The notes under the pieces are model-generated. The model saw only the letters and a list, made by a program, of their open reading frames with translations. It searched no databases and was not told the origin of the DNA. The translations under genes were made by a program, and so were the position numbers. Shown here piece after piece: positions 16,796 to 26,118 of a stretch of DNA of 64,000 nt. Position 1 is the first letter of the stretch. The number at the start of each line of letters is the position of its first letter. Source of the DNA: Methylocystis sp. KS32 (GTDB taxonomy: Bacteria; Pseudomonadota; Alphaproteobacteria; Rhizobiales; Beijerinckiaceae); contig PHSQ01000003.1 in assembly GCA_002862095.1 (NCBI GenBank), forward strand, positions 310,001 through 374,000. Direction: 5' to 3'.

Positions 16796-18139
16796 ATGTC
16801 GAACGATGCGCCGAAGGACGCCGCAGCGCTCCGGGCCGAAATTCTAAATCTCGTCGGCGAATATTATAGCCTTGCTCACGGGCGGCGCCCCTTCGACATC
16901 GCAACGCCGAACGTTCCTGTCTCGGGTCGCGTCTATGGAGCTCGCGAAATGCGGTTCCTGGTTGACTCGGCGCTCGACTTCTGGCTGACGACGGGCCGCT
17001 TCAATGCCGAATTCGAAGAGAAACTGGCGAGCCGCGTTGGCGCGAAACATGCGCTGACGGTCAACTCGGGCTCCTCCGCCAATCTCATCGCCTTCATGGC
17101 CTTGACCTCGCCGAGGCTGAAGGCGCGCCAATTGAAGCCGGGCGATGAAGTCATCACCTGTGCGACCGGATTTCCGACCACGGTCAATCCGATCATGCAG
17201 GCCAATATGACTCCCGTATTCGTGGACGCCGACATCCCGACCTATAATGCGAGCGTGGCCGCGATTGAAGAAGCGATCGGCCCTCGCACGCGCGCGATCA
17301 TGATCGCTCACACGCTCGGCAATCCTTTCGACGTCGAGTCCGTTCGCGCCTTTTGCGATCGGCATGGCTTGTTCTTGATCGAGGATTGCTGCGACGCCCT
17401 TGGCGCCACCGTCGCCGGAAGGCATGTCGGAACCTTCGGGGATATCGGAACGCTGAGCTTTTACCCGGCGCATCACATCACGACGGGAGAGGGCGGCGCG
17501 GTCTTCACCAACAACAATAGCCTCAAGAAAATCATGGAGTCGTTCCGCGACTGGGGGCGCGATTGCTATTGCGAGCCGGGGCGGGACAATAGTTGCAACA
17601 AGCGCTTTGGCTGGAGCCTCGGCGGGCTGCCAAAGGGATACGATCACAAATACACCTATTCGCATCTCGGCTATAATTTAAAATTGACCGACATGCAGGC
17701 GGCGATAGGCGTGGCGCAATTGGAGCGGCTCGATGAGTTCATCGCCGCGAGGCGGCGCAATTTCGCGCGTCTTCACGCCGGACTGTCGAGGCTGCGGGAT
17801 ATTTTCATTCTTCCCGAGGCGACGCGGGGCTCGGAGCCTTCGTGGTTTGGATTCACGCTGACGTTACGAAAGGGCGCGCCGATAGACCGCCACGGACTCC
17901 TGCTCGAGTTGCAATCCAAGCACATCGGAACGCGACTTCTCTTTGGCGGCAATCTGGTGCGGCAGCCCTATATGGCGGGGCGCGATTTCCGCGTGGTGGG
18001 GAATCTTGAGAACGCCGACGCCATTGTCGATCGAACCTTCTGGATCGGAGTTTATCCGGGGCTCGGCGACGAAGAAATCGATTACACGATCGAATGTATC
18101 GAGGACTATTGCCGGCGCAAAGGCAAGATAGCGGTATGA
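16796..18139 (+). CDS. rfbH: RfbH-type CDP-4-keto-6-deoxyglucose 3-dehydratase
   Basis: PLP/[2Fe-2S] sugar 3-dehydratase (E1) of 447 aa in the aspartate aminotransferase fold. The usual PLP lysine is replaced by histidine in [17 protein letters not shown], the hallmark of RfbH/Ddh[23 protein letters not shown] supplies the cysteines for the iron-sulfur cluster. It catalyses C-3 deoxygenation on the way to 3,6-dideoxyhexoses. No partner reductase or CDP-glucose genes lie in the window. The start at 16796 is set by GAGGGGGG just upstream. Confidence 0.9.
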   Translation: MSNDAPKDAAALRAEILNLVGEYYSLAHGRRPFDIATPNVPVSGRVYGAREMRFLVDSALDFWLTTGRFNAEFEEKLASRVGAKHALTVNSGSSANLIAFMALTSPRLKARQLKPGDEVITCATGFPTTVNPIMQANMTPVFVDADIPTYNASVAAIEEAIGPRTRAIMIAHTLGNPFDVESVRAFCDRHGLFLIEDCCDALGATVAGRHVGTFGDIGTLSFYPAHHITTGEGGAVFTNNNSLKKIMESFRDWGRDCYCEPGRDNSCNKRFGWSLGGLPKGYDHKYTYSHLGYNLKLTDMQAAIGVAQLERLDEFIAARRRNFARLHAGLSRLRDIFILPEATRGSEPSWFGFTLTLRKGAPIDRHGLLLELQSKHIGTRLLFGGNLVRQPYMAGRDFRVVGNLENADAIVDRTFWIGVYPGLGDEEIDYTIECIEDYCRRKGKIAV

Positions 18140-18179
18140 CGACGACGCGCTCGATTTCGAGTTAGATTGGAGAGACTCG

Positions 18180-19727
18180 ATGACAATCGCTTTGACGGCG
18201 ACGACCGGCCGCTTGGGCGCGAAATCGATGGCGCTGAACAATCGTTCGATCGTTCTGTTGGTGTCGCTTCTCCTTTTCGCGCCGACGATTATATTCGCCT
18301 TGTCGCTGAAAATATTGCCGGCGATCGCGCTGACTGTCGGGTCTTGCGGCGGCCTTTGGGTCATTGCGACGGGCAGGGCGCAGGGTGACGGCGCCTTCAT
18401 GGCGGCGCCGGTAGAAGCCCGCCGATACGTGGCCTGCGTCGCGGTGGCGTTGGCGATTTTCGTACTCGGCGGCGAGACGCATTTGTTTTACGCGACATTT
18501 GATTGGCGTGTCAGGGACGCGGTGCTGGCGGATTTGGCGCAACGGCCGTTTCCTGTCACTTACGCCGTCGGCGATATCTTCTACACGCTGCGCGCGCCGC
18601 TCGGCATGTATATCGTTCCGGGCGCGCTCGGCCGCATCTTCGGTCTGATGGGCGCTCATGCGGTCATGCTGATTCAGAACGTGGTAATTCTCGGCTCCGT
18701 ATTCTATCTTCTGATGTCTCTTGGCGGCGGCTGGCGGAATCTCGCCGTTCTGATTCTGTTCGGCGGTCTGTCGATTCTCGGCGCCGCGCTGGCGCTCGGA
18801 TACGCCTCCGATCCCGCAGATCGGATGGATCTGCTTCTCAGTTCCGGCCTCGACGCCTGGCATCCTTATTTTCAATATTCGAGCAGCATCGTCCAATTTT
18901 TCTGGGCGCCCAATCACGCTCTGCCGGCCTGGTGGCTGGCGACTCTGCTGCTGCTCCAGGCGCGATCCGAAGTCGACGCGGCGACGCTGGGCGTTTCGCT
19001 CGCCGGCGCGATGCTGTGGTCGCCTCTCGCCGTCGCAGGCGTGTTGGTCTGGCTGCTTTATCTCGTCGCAACCGATTGGCGGCGTCATCTGCTCGATTGG
19101 CGGACCTGGGCCGGCGCGGTTTTCGGCGCCGGTTTCCTGCCGGCGGCGATTTTCATGCTGATCGACTCGGCCGGAATCGCTCACGGCGTGACAGCGGAAA
19201 AACCCGTCTTCACGATGCTCTATGTTCTGTTCATCGCGTTGCAGCTTCCCGCCGCCTTGTTCGTTTTTCTCAATCGGCGCTTGCTGTCCGGGTTGATGTT
19301 CGCGCTGTTTCGCGTCAATGTCGTCATTCTCCTCATATTGCCTTTGTTCAACTTCGGTCCGTGCAACGACCTCGTGATGCGCGGCTCCATCACCTCGCTC
19401 GTGGTCGTCGCGTTCGATTTCGGTTTAGTGCTTTGTCATCCCGAACTCTCCCGCAAGGCGAGGATCGCCGGATACGCGCTGGTGCTGTTGGGATCGGCCT
19501 CCGCTCTGCTGGAGGCTTCGCGTAATGTCGCCTATCGGCGTTACGACGTCAGCGACTGCTCGTTGATGGAGTCCTATTACGCGCTCGGGGGCAAGAGCAT
19601 TCCGAACAATTACGCGGTGGAGAATGCGCGAATCCCCGGTTGGTTGCTGGACCCTTCCGGCTCGACGCCATTGGTCGCGAAGCCGCGCAGTTGCTGGAGC
19701 GACGGATATCGCGCGCCGCCGCTCTGA
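18180..19727 (+). CDS. Polytopic membrane protein in polysaccharide cluster
   Basis: Hydrophobic protein of 515 aa with about ten predicted membrane segments, starting near residue 20 (SIVLLVSLLLFAPTIIFAL). Loops of interest are ETHLFYATFDWRVRDAVLADL and a Cys/Trp-containing end (PRSCWSDGYRAPPL). I recognise no specific family; size and place suggest a GT-C-like glycosyltransferase or an O-antigen membrane factor. It starts 40 bases after rfbH with GGAG before the ATG. It converges on the next gene. Confidence 0.8.
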   Translation: MTIALTATTGRLGAKSMALNNRSIVLLVSLLLFAPTIIFALSLKILPAIALTVGSCGGLWVIATGRAQGDGAFMAAPVEARRYVACVAVALAIFVLGGETHLFYATFDWRVRDAVLADLAQRPFPVTYAVGDIFYTLRAPLGMYIVPGALGRIFGLMGAHAVMLIQNVVILGSVFYLLMSLGGGWRNLAVLILFGGLSILGAALALGYASDPADRMDLLLSSGLDAWHPYFQYSSSIVQFFWAPNHALPAWWLATLLLLQARSEVDAATLGVSLAGAMLWSPLAVAGVLVWLLYLVATDWRRHLLDWRTWAGAVFGAGFLPAAIFMLIDSAGIAHGVTAEKPVFTMLYVLFIALQLPAALFVFLNRRLLSGLMFALFRVNVVILLILPLFNFGPCNDLVMRGSITSLVVVAFDFGLVLCHPELSRKARIAGYALVLLGSASALLEASRNVAYRRYDVSDCSLMESYYALGGKSIPNNYAVENARIPGWLLDPSGSTPLVAKPRSCWSDGYRAPPL

Positions 19728-19753
19728 AGTCGCTTGTCGACCATAGTGGGCGG

Positions 19754-20332
19754 CTATTCGCGGTCGAGCCCGACGAATCTTCGGTCGGTTCCAAATACCC
19801 GCGCCATCAGGCGCGCCACTTTCATGAAGGCTTTGCCCTGAGGCGTCAGGCGATAGCCTTGCGGCGTCTCCTCGAGGTTTCCCGAGATGGTTTGCTCCTT
19901 GAGGCGCCGGCCGATCTGGTTCCATTCCACGCCGTAATAATGCAGGAACTGGTCGGTGACTTCCTTTGCGGCCAGGGGCCGGCCGGCGAGATCAAAACGC
20001 GCCAGCATGAACACCGAAATGGAACGATCGACCGTGACCGGCCCAAGCACGAAGACGGATAGATTGAGCGCCGCCGCGACGATGGCTGCGCTCACGAAAT
20101 CCCTGGGGCCAAGAGGAATCGACGGCGCCATCCAGGCCGCCGCCGTCAGCCCCGCCGCGCATAGCAGCGCGGCTGCGGCCAAGGCCACGAGTCCGCGATA
20201 GAACAGGATCGATACGCCGCTGAACGGCGGCAGATTGATGAGAAGCGCGAACAGCAGCCCGCACAGCGCGGTCGTCGCCGTGTAGCACAGGATCAGCGTA
20301 AGGATCTGTATGACTGTGGTTTGGTGGATCAT
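19754..20332 (-). CDS. Small membrane protein with cytoplasmic C-terminal domain
   Basis: Protein of 192 aa. Three to four membrane helices occupy about residues 8-110 (LTLILCYTATTALCGLLFALL, LVALAAAALLCAAGLTAAAW, AAIVAAALNLSVFVLG). A soluble C-terminal domain (VTDQFLHYYGVEWNQIGRRLKEQT, then GNLEETPQGYRLTPQGKAFM) resembles a small winged-helix. Its start overlaps the stop of the large membrane protein upstream by four bases, so the two are likely coupled. Function unknown. Confidence 0.78.
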   Translation of the reverse strand: MIHQTTVIQILTLILCYTATTALCGLLFALLINLPPFSGVSILFYRGLVALAAAALLCAAGLTAAAWMAPSIPLGPRDFVSAAIVAAALNLSVFVLGPVTVDRSISVFMLARFDLAGRPLAAKEVTDQFLHYYGVEWNQIGRRLKEQTISGNLEETPQGYRLTPQGKAFMKVARLMARVFGTDRRFVGLDRE

Positions 20333-22389
20333 CGTGGCGTCTTCTCCCTTGGCCTGGCGATGTCGATCACGCGCATATATTCATTGGCGTAGAGCGCTTC
20401 GACGCTCCAAGGCCAGGCGGCGCGGTCCGCGAATACGGGGTCGAGGGCGCGTATCGCTACGACGCCGATATTAAGCCGGTTCGCGAGCGCCAGGGCGGCG
20501 TCGGACGTCATGCCCGTGTCGGTGAACAAAGGCGCGGTTTCGCGAATGCGCGCCTCGGCCAGCGATTTCGTCGAGCCGAACAGCACGCTGTTGTAGCGAT
20601 CCGACACGGCCTCGCGGAAATGGCCATAAAGCCCATAGGCGAAGGCGCGCGGGCGGTCGGGAAATTCCTCTACGACGGTGTTCGCGGGCAAATTCGCGGA
20701 CATCCATTCCCAGGCCTCTCTCTCGGCGGGAGCGATTTGCACTTCCTTTTGCGTCTCGAACGTGCTGATCCGAACTTGATAGGCGCCATAGAGATTGGCG
20801 GCGAACCCGAGCCCAACGCAGGTCCACAGCGCCACCGCGTAGCGCGGCCGCCCTGCTGCGTCGGGAATATGAAAGAGGCCTTGCTCGATGGCGGAAAGCG
20901 TCCAGACGAGGCCTGCGGTCTGGGCGAACAGCATGACCCGCCAGCCAAGATCGTTCGACATGATGGTCGAACGCAGGAAGGTTCCGATAATGAGAGATGC
21001 GACGGTTCCCAACACGAGCAATTTGGAAAGATCGCCGTCCAGCCCGCGCCGTCCCGCTTTGTTCCAGAACAGATAGGCGCCGAACAGATAGACGCCGAAT
21101 TCGATGGCGTAGGCGAAGGGCGCAGAGATCAATCGCGCCGTGGCGCGTATCGCGGGATCGGCGAGCAGTGGATCGATGATGGGCAGGGCGCGAATCTCAA
21201 AGGCGATTGGCGCTTCGGACGCGAGCGGCCGCCCCGCGACGAGCGACAACAGCCACGGGCCGCCGAAAACCAGGGCAATCGCGCCCGCGAGCAGCCATGT
21301 CGCGATGTCCGCGCCTCTGCGCGTGAGAGCGAGCCAACACAGCCACATCGCAATCGTCGCGACGGCGCCTATCGTCACGTAAACCGAGAGCCCGGCGCAG
21401 GAGGCGAAGGCGAGCCCCGAGAACGCGGCCAGGCGCCATTTCCGCGCCCCGGCGCAGGAGGCTTCCGTCAGCGCGATGAAGGCGACCCAAGCCGCGATCG
21501 ATCCGCAGATGTGATGCGGCGTCCACAACAGGCTATCGAGCCATGAGGTGACTTGCGTATCCCACCCCTCGGCGTCGGTCATCCAGACGCCATAGAACAA
21601 CCGGCCGACGAGGACGACGGGAATGATGTCGAGGCCGGTGGTGAGAAGCAGGACCAGCAGCCACGGGGTTATGGCTTCGTTGGAAGTCCCGCTCACCCCG
21701 CGCTGAAGATTCCATCGCGAATAAAGCAGCCGCAGGAGCGCGAAAAGCGCGACGCCCGCCATGATGACGCCGGCCCAGGCGGCATGGCGCGCGAGGACGC
21801 CCAAAGGCGCCGCGATCGTCTGTGTCGCGGCGGTCAGATTATAGAAGAAATAATAGTAGGCGGATTTCAGATTGGCATCGAGGAAGGTTGGGTTTTCCGG
21901 CGGCGTGCCCCATTGCGCGATAGCCCAGGTCGCCGCCGCGTGCTTCACGTGATCGACGCTCAGCATCGAGCGCCGTAAGCCCTCTCCCTCGGGGAGATCG
22001 ATCAGCAAAAATATCGCCGCCGCGGCCCAGACGACAAATATCGCGGCGAACAAGAGAAGGGCGCGACCGGCGTCGGGCTCCGGGGCAGGGCGCTCGCCTC
22101 GCCGCAAGCTGGCGAGGAGCCCGGCCAGCGACAGCACGACCGCGAGGGCGGCCATGGCGCGCGGCCCCGCGCGCCCGGCGAGATCGAGCAGGACCGGCAT
22201 GGTCGCGACGCCCGCGAGCAGCGATATCCCGGCCCGCTCCAAAAGGCCGCGCGAATTCGAAAAGCCGGGAAAAGCCAGCATCCCCGCGAAAAGCCAGCCG
22301 GGAAAAACGACAATCGCGAAAAGAATCGGCAGCGCCGCCACGGCGCCGATAAGATCGTGAAGAACGAACGCCATGTTCGCGGTCCCCAT
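20329..22389 (-). CDS. Large polytopic membrane protein
   Basis: Hydrophobic protein of about 686 aa with roughly twelve membrane segments. The N-terminal region LIGAVAALPILFAIVVFPGWLF and the internal NLTAATQTIAAPLGVLARHAAWAG stand out. A soluble end (ANTVVEEFPDRPRAFAYGLYGHFREAVSDRYNSVLFG) reads like the periplasmic tail of a GT-C-type protein. The reading frame stays open far upstream into ung, but translation must start near 22389 or 22374, where ATGs follow the ung stop. Polysaccharide assembly is likely from context only. Confidence 0.8.
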   Translation of the reverse strand: MGTANMAFVLHDLIGAVAALPILFAIVVFPGWLFAGMLAFPGFSNSRGLLERAGISLLAGVATMPVLLDLAGRAGPRAMAALAVVLSLAGLLASLRRGERPAPEPDAGRALLLFAAIFVVWAAAAIFLLIDLPEGEGLRRSMLSVDHVKHAAATWAIAQWGTPPENPTFLDANLKSAYYYFFYNLTAATQTIAAPLGVLARHAAWAGVIMAGVALFALLRLLYSRWNLQRGVSGTSNEAITPWLLVLLLTTGLDIIPVVLVGRLFYGVWMTDAEGWDTQVTSWLDSLLWTPHHICGSIAAWVAFIALTEASCAGARKWRLAAFSGLAFASCAGLSVYVTIGAVATIAMWLCWLALTRRGADIATWLLAGAIALVFGGPWLLSLVAGRPLASEAPIAFEIRALPIIDPLLADPAIRATARLISAPFAYAIEFGVYLFGAYLFWNKAGRRGLDGDLSKLLVLGTVASLIIGTFLRSTIMSNDLGWRVMLFAQTAGLVWTLSAIEQGLFHIPDAAGRPRYAVALWTCVGLGFAANLYGAYQVRISTFETQKEVQIAPAEREAWEWMSANLPANTVVEEFPDRPRAFAYGLYGHFREAVSDRYNSVLFGSTKSLAEARIRETAPLFTDTGMTSDAALALANRLNIGVVAIRALDPVFADRAAWPWSVEALYANEYMRVIDIARPREKTPR

Positions 22390-22442
22390 TGGCCTGCGAG
22401 ACCGTTCTAGCCGATTCGACGCCGATCCGGGCGTCGCGCCCC

Positions 22443-23108
22443 TCACCAAAGGATGGGTTCTTGCCCATGCGCGGCCAGATAGGCGTTGGCCTTCGAGAAG
22501 TGCCGGCAACCGAAAAACCCTTGCGCCGACAGCGGAGACGGATGCGCGGACTCCAAAACGAGATGCCTGGTTCGGTCGATATTCGAGCCCTTTCTCTTGG
22601 CGTAATTGCCCCACAGCATGAAGACGAGGCCTTCGCGTTCGTCGTTGAGGGCGCGAACGGCCGCGTCGGTGAACCGTTCCCAGCCCTTGCCCTGATGCGA
22701 GCCGGCGAGGCCCTCGCGGACGGTCAAAGTCGCGTTGAGCAGCAGCACGCCCTGTCGCGCCCAACGCGACAAATCTGGGTCGCGCGACGCGGGGCGGCCG
22801 AGATCGGATTCGATTTCCTTGAAAATGTTCTGGAGCGAGGGCGGCGGAGGGACATCGGCATTGACGGCGAAACAAAGACCATTGGCCTGCCCCGCGCCGT
22901 GATAGGGGTCTTGTCCCAGGATAACGACCTTGACTTTATCGAAGGGACATTCGTCGAATGCGCGAAAGACGCTGGCGGCGGGCGGGAAGATTTTTCGTGT
23001 CGCATATTCCTCGCGCACGAAATTCCGCAGCGCCGAAAAATAGGGCTGCTCGAACTCGCCGGAAAGGCGCCGGCTCCAGCTCGGATCGATGCGGATAGGC
23101 TTGTTCAT
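22443..23108 (-). CDS. ung: Uracil-DNA glycosylase
   Basis: Family 1 uracil-DNA glycosylase of 221 aa. It removes uracil from DNA in base-excision repair. GQDPYHG carries the catalytic aspartate (near residue 65), LLLNATLTVREG follows, and HPSPLSAQGFFGCRHFSKAN is the DNA-intercalation loop with the conserved histidine. Length and motifs are fully typical. It ends before the polytopic gene and is divergent from the anion carrier. Confidence 0.97.
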   Translation of the reverse strand: MNKPIRIDPSWSRRLSGEFEQPYFSALRNFVREEYATRKIFPPAASVFRAFDECPFDKVKVVILGQDPYHGAGQANGLCFAVNADVPPPPSLQNIFKEIESDLGRPASRDPDLSRWARQGVLLLNATLTVREGLAGSHQGKGWERFTDAAVRALNDEREGLVFMLWGNYAKRKGSNIDRTRHLVLESAHPSPLSAQGFFGCRHFSKANAYLAAHGQEPILW

Positions 23109-23212
23109 CGGCGCGATTTAGCATGAAAAGGGCGCGGCGGCGAAGCGGTCGGGGTTTTGGCGTCGCTCGCGGCGGCGTTATTGTGGAAGGGAAAAAACCG
23201 CGGAAACCATGG

Positions 23213-24616
23213 ATGCGAAAAAGCCGTAATAAGTCATTGCTGGAGACTGCTATTTCGTCGCCAGTCGTCAGGGCGCTCGTCGCCGTCCTCGCAACCGTCG
23301 CGGCGGCGGCGGTTTTCGCGGGCGCTGTTCTCCTCGTCGGCGAGATCGCCTCTCTGGCCCTGCGGTCGGCGCGGGGTTCGACGTCGGGGGCGCTCACGCG
23401 GGCGGGCGGCGAGAGCGGCGCGATCGTGGTTTTTCTCGCGACCTATCTGGTGATGGCGATCGGCAAGCTGCCGGGCTATCGCCTCGATCGCGCCGGCGCG
23501 GCGTTGCTTGGCGCCAGTCTCATGGTCGGCATCGGCGCCATATCGCTCGACGAAGCCTATAAAGCGATCGATTTCGATACGATCACGCTGTTGCTCGGCA
23601 TGATGATCGTGGTCGGCAATCTCCGCCTGTCGGGCTTTTTTGCGCTGGTGAACAATTGGGCCGTCACCCGCGCCCACCATCCGCTCGCCCTGCTGTTCGC
23701 GATAATTCTGGTCGCGGGCGTGTTTTCGGCTTTTCTCGTCAACGACGCGATCTGTTTGGTGATGACGCCGCTCGTTCTCGATCTCGTCTTGCGGCTGAAG
23801 CGCGATCCCATTCCCTATCTTCTGGCGGTGCCGATGGCGTCCAACATCGGCAGCGTCGCCACCATCACCGGCAATCCGCAAAACATGATCGTCGGAAGCC
23901 TGTCGCATATTTCCTATGGCGCATTCGCCGGGGCGTTGTGGCCCGTGGCGGGCGCGGGCCTCGCGATGACGGCGGCGTTGATCGCGGTCGCGTATAGAAA
24001 AGAGTTTTTGACCCCGGAGCGGTTCCCCCCCTTGAGGGCGCGCCCCATTCGTTATCACCCGGCGCTGGCCGCCAAGGCGGTTGTGGTCACCGTCGCGATG
24101 ATGATTTTCTTTTTTCTCGGCCAGCCGGTCGCCAAGGTGGCCATCGTCGGGGGAGCCCTGCTCCTGTTCACGCGCCGGGTGAAAGCGGAAAAAGTCTATC
24201 GCGAAATCGATTGGCCCTTGCTACTGATGTTCGTCGGACTTTTCGTCGTTGTCGCGGCGCTGGAGCGCGAGGCCCTCGGGCCGGAGACGATCGGGAGAGC
24301 CCGCCAATTCGATTTTTCTGCAACGCCCACGCTTTCCCTGATCACCGCCGCGCTGTCGAATCTCGTGAGCAATGTTCCGGCTGTGCTTCTGCTGAAGCCT
24401 TTCGTCGCCGAGGCGCCCGATCCGCAACGCGCCTGGCTCGTCGTCGCGATGGCCTCCACTCTCGCGGGCAATTTCACCCTGATCGGCTCGATCGCGAATC
24501 TGATCGTGGCCGAGCGCGCGCGCGCGAAGGGTGTCGCGCTCGGATTCTGGACCTATTTCAGGGTTGGGGCTCCGCTGACGGCGTTCTCGATTCTGTTCGG
24601 AATCAGGTGGTTGTAG
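23213..24616 (+). CDS. ArsB/NhaD-type (SLC13-like) ion transporter
   Basis: Membrane carrier of about 467 aa with ten or more helices. VNDAICLVMTPLVLDLVLRL and SNIGSVATITGNPQNMIVGS are the paired hairpin/substrate motifs of the ion transporter superfamily (ArsB, NhaD, CitM). SNLVSNVPAVLLLKPF and STLAGNFTLIGSIANLIVAE form the second repeat. Arsenite, sodium/proton or dicarboxylate transport are all possible; there are no ars genes nearby. The start is uncertain: ATG 23213 is preferred, while ATG 23123 in the same frame has no ribosome-binding site and would add a basic tail. Confidence 0.88.
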   Translation: MRKSRNKSLLETAISSPVVRALVAVLATVAAAAVFAGAVLLVGEIASLALRSARGSTSGALTRAGGESGAIVVFLATYLVMAIGKLPGYRLDRAGAALLGASLMVGIGAISLDEAYKAIDFDTITLLLGMMIVVGNLRLSGFFALVNNWAVTRAHHPLALLFAIILVAGVFSAFLVNDAICLVMTPLVLDLVLRLKRDPIPYLLAVPMASNIGSVATITGNPQNMIVGSLSHISYGAFAGALWPVAGAGLAMTAALIAVAYRKEFLTPERFPPLRARPIRYHPALAAKAVVVTVAMMIFFFLGQPVAKVAIVGGALLLFTRRVKAEKVYREIDWPLLLMFVGLFVVVAALEREALGPETIGRARQFDFSATPTLSLITAALSNLVSNVPAVLLLKPFVAEAPDPQRAWLVVAMASTLAGNFTLIGSIANLIVAERARAKGVALGFWTYFRVGAPLTAFSILFGIRWL

Positions 24617-24629
24617 GTGTGGTTCGCTT

Positions 24630-25940
24630 TCAGTCCTGCAATGGCCCCCACGCCGGATCGGAAGCATAACCCGGCGTCGGAACCAGGAATTCGGATCGCC
24701 CGAAAACGTCGACCATGTAAATTTTCGGTCCGCCGCTTCCCCCGGAGTCGCGGAAGAACATCAGGAACAGGCCGTTTGGCGCCCAGGTCGGGCCTTCGTT
24801 GTGGAAGCCCTCGGTCAGGATGCGTTCGCCCGAGCCGTCGGTCTTCATCACGCCGATGGCGAAATTGCCGGCGTTCTGCTTGGTGAAGGCGATGTAGTCG
24901 CCCTTGGGCGACCACACCGGGGTCGAATAGCGCCCCGCGCCAAAGGAGATGCGCTTGGCCGATCCGCCGCCATGCGCGCTCATGATGTAAATCTGCTGCG
25001 AACCTCCGCGATCCGACTCGAATACGATCTGGCCGCCGTCGGGCGAATAGCAGGGCGAAGTGTCGATGGCGGCGGTGTCGGTGAGGCGCGTCGTGGTGCG
25101 CGTGCGCAGCTCCATCGTATAAAGATTGGTCTCGGCGCCTTCCGAGAGTGACATGATGACTTTCAGCCCGTCGGGAGAGAAACGCGGGGAGAAGCTCATG
25201 CCGGGAAAATTGCCTACCGCCTCGCGCTGGCCGCTTTCGACATTCATTAGGTAAACCCTGGGGTCGCCCTCGGCGCTCATCGCCATATAGGTCACGTCCT
25301 GCGAGGAGGGCGAGAAACGCGGCGTGACGACGAGATCCTCTCCACGGGTGAGATAGCGCACATTGGCGCCGTCCTGGTCCATGATCGCGAGGCGCTTGCG
25401 GCGATGCTCCTTCGAGCCGCTCTCGTCCACGAAGACGACGCGCGAGTCGAAGAAGCCCGTCTCGCCGGTGATGCGGGTGAAAACGGCGTCGGAAACCAGA
25501 TGGGCGACCCGGCGCGTGTTGGCGGCGTCGGTGACGAACTGGCTGCCCGCCGCCTGCTCGCCGGTCGTTACGTCGAACAGTCGGAACTCCGTGTTCAGGC
25601 GCCCGTCGCCGCCGCGCTGCGATCTTCCCGTCAGGACGAATTGCGCGTTGGCCGCCCGATAGATATCGAGGTTCGGGGTCTGATCGGGGTTGATCGCGCC
25701 GCCGCCGACGCTCGCGGGGTCGACCGGCTTGAGGAACACCGAGCGTTTAAAATTATTGTTGACGACGCTCGTGACGGTGCGCGCCGCGTCGTCTCCGACA
25801 AAATTGGTCACGGCGACATTGATCGGCTCGAAGCTTCCACCCGCGTGCAGGTTGAGGACACGCGCGGCGCGCGCGGGGGCGAAAGGCGCAAGCGCCGCTC
25901 CCGCGATCAAAGAAGCGGCTGCTCTGCGTGTAATGTTCAT
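24630..25940 (-). CDS. tolB: TolB, periplasmic beta-propeller of the Tol system
   Basis: TolB of 436 aa. A signal peptide ([20 protein letters not shown], with cleavage near ARAARV) includes a twin arginine but looks like an ordinary export signal. An N-terminal alpha/beta domain is followed by six-bladed propeller repeats ([68 protein letters not shown]). TolB links inner-membrane TolQRA to the Pal lipoprotein during outer-membrane constriction. The start at 25940 leaves the signal peptide intact. No pal follows; the next gene converges. Confidence 0.96.
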   Translation of the reverse strand: MNITRRAAASLIAGAALAPFAPARAARVLNLHAGGSFEPINVAVTNFVGDDAARTVTSVVNNNFKRSVFLKPVDPASVGGGAINPDQTPNLDIYRAANAQFVLTGRSQRGGDGRLNTEFRLFDVTTGEQAAGSQFVTDAANTRRVAHLVSDAVFTRITGETGFFDSRVVFVDESGSKEHRRKRLAIMDQDGANVRYLTRGEDLVVTPRFSPSSQDVTYMAMSAEGDPRVYLMNVESGQREAVGNFPGMSFSPRFSPDGLKVIMSLSEGAETNLYTMELRTRTTTRLTDTAAIDTSPCYSPDGGQIVFESDRGGSQQIYIMSAHGGGSAKRISFGAGRYSTPVWSPKGDYIAFTKQNAGNFAIGVMKTDGSGERILTEGFHNEGPTWAPNGLFLMFFRDSGGSGGPKIYMVDVFGRSEFLVPTPGYASDPAWGPLQD

Positions 25941-26013
25941 GCTCGTTATCCGTTCCTGGGGTCGTGACTCTTGACTCTTGCGCGAGGGGGCGGACGCGGG
26001 GTGGTCTGGAGCG

Positions 26014-26033
26014 CTTACCGTTCGAACGGTAAG
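26014..26033. repeat. Perfect 20-bp palindrome between tolA and tolB
   Basis: CTTACCGTTCGAACGGTAAG is a perfect palindrome, flanked by GAGCG and CGCTC, and followed by an A-rich run. It resembles the intergenic element at about 57090-57175 and may be a dispersed repeat or an attenuating hairpin. Confidence 0.7.
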
Positions 26034-26118
26034 AACGCTCAAAATCAAAAAACCGTAGAGCGAATTCCGATCGCAGAAGTCTATCAACTTTTGCGGAGTT
26101 CGCTAAAAACCAGGCCCG

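Noticed and set aside
22390..22875. N-terminal extension of the large membrane protein through ung
   Set aside because: The frame stays open, but it overlaps ung on the same strand, is arginine-rich and looks like an out-of-frame reading. True start is near 22389.
23123..23212. Basic N-terminal tail for the ion transporter
   Set aside because: ATG 23123 has no ribosome-binding site and sits 15 bases from the divergent ung start; kept as an alternative start only.
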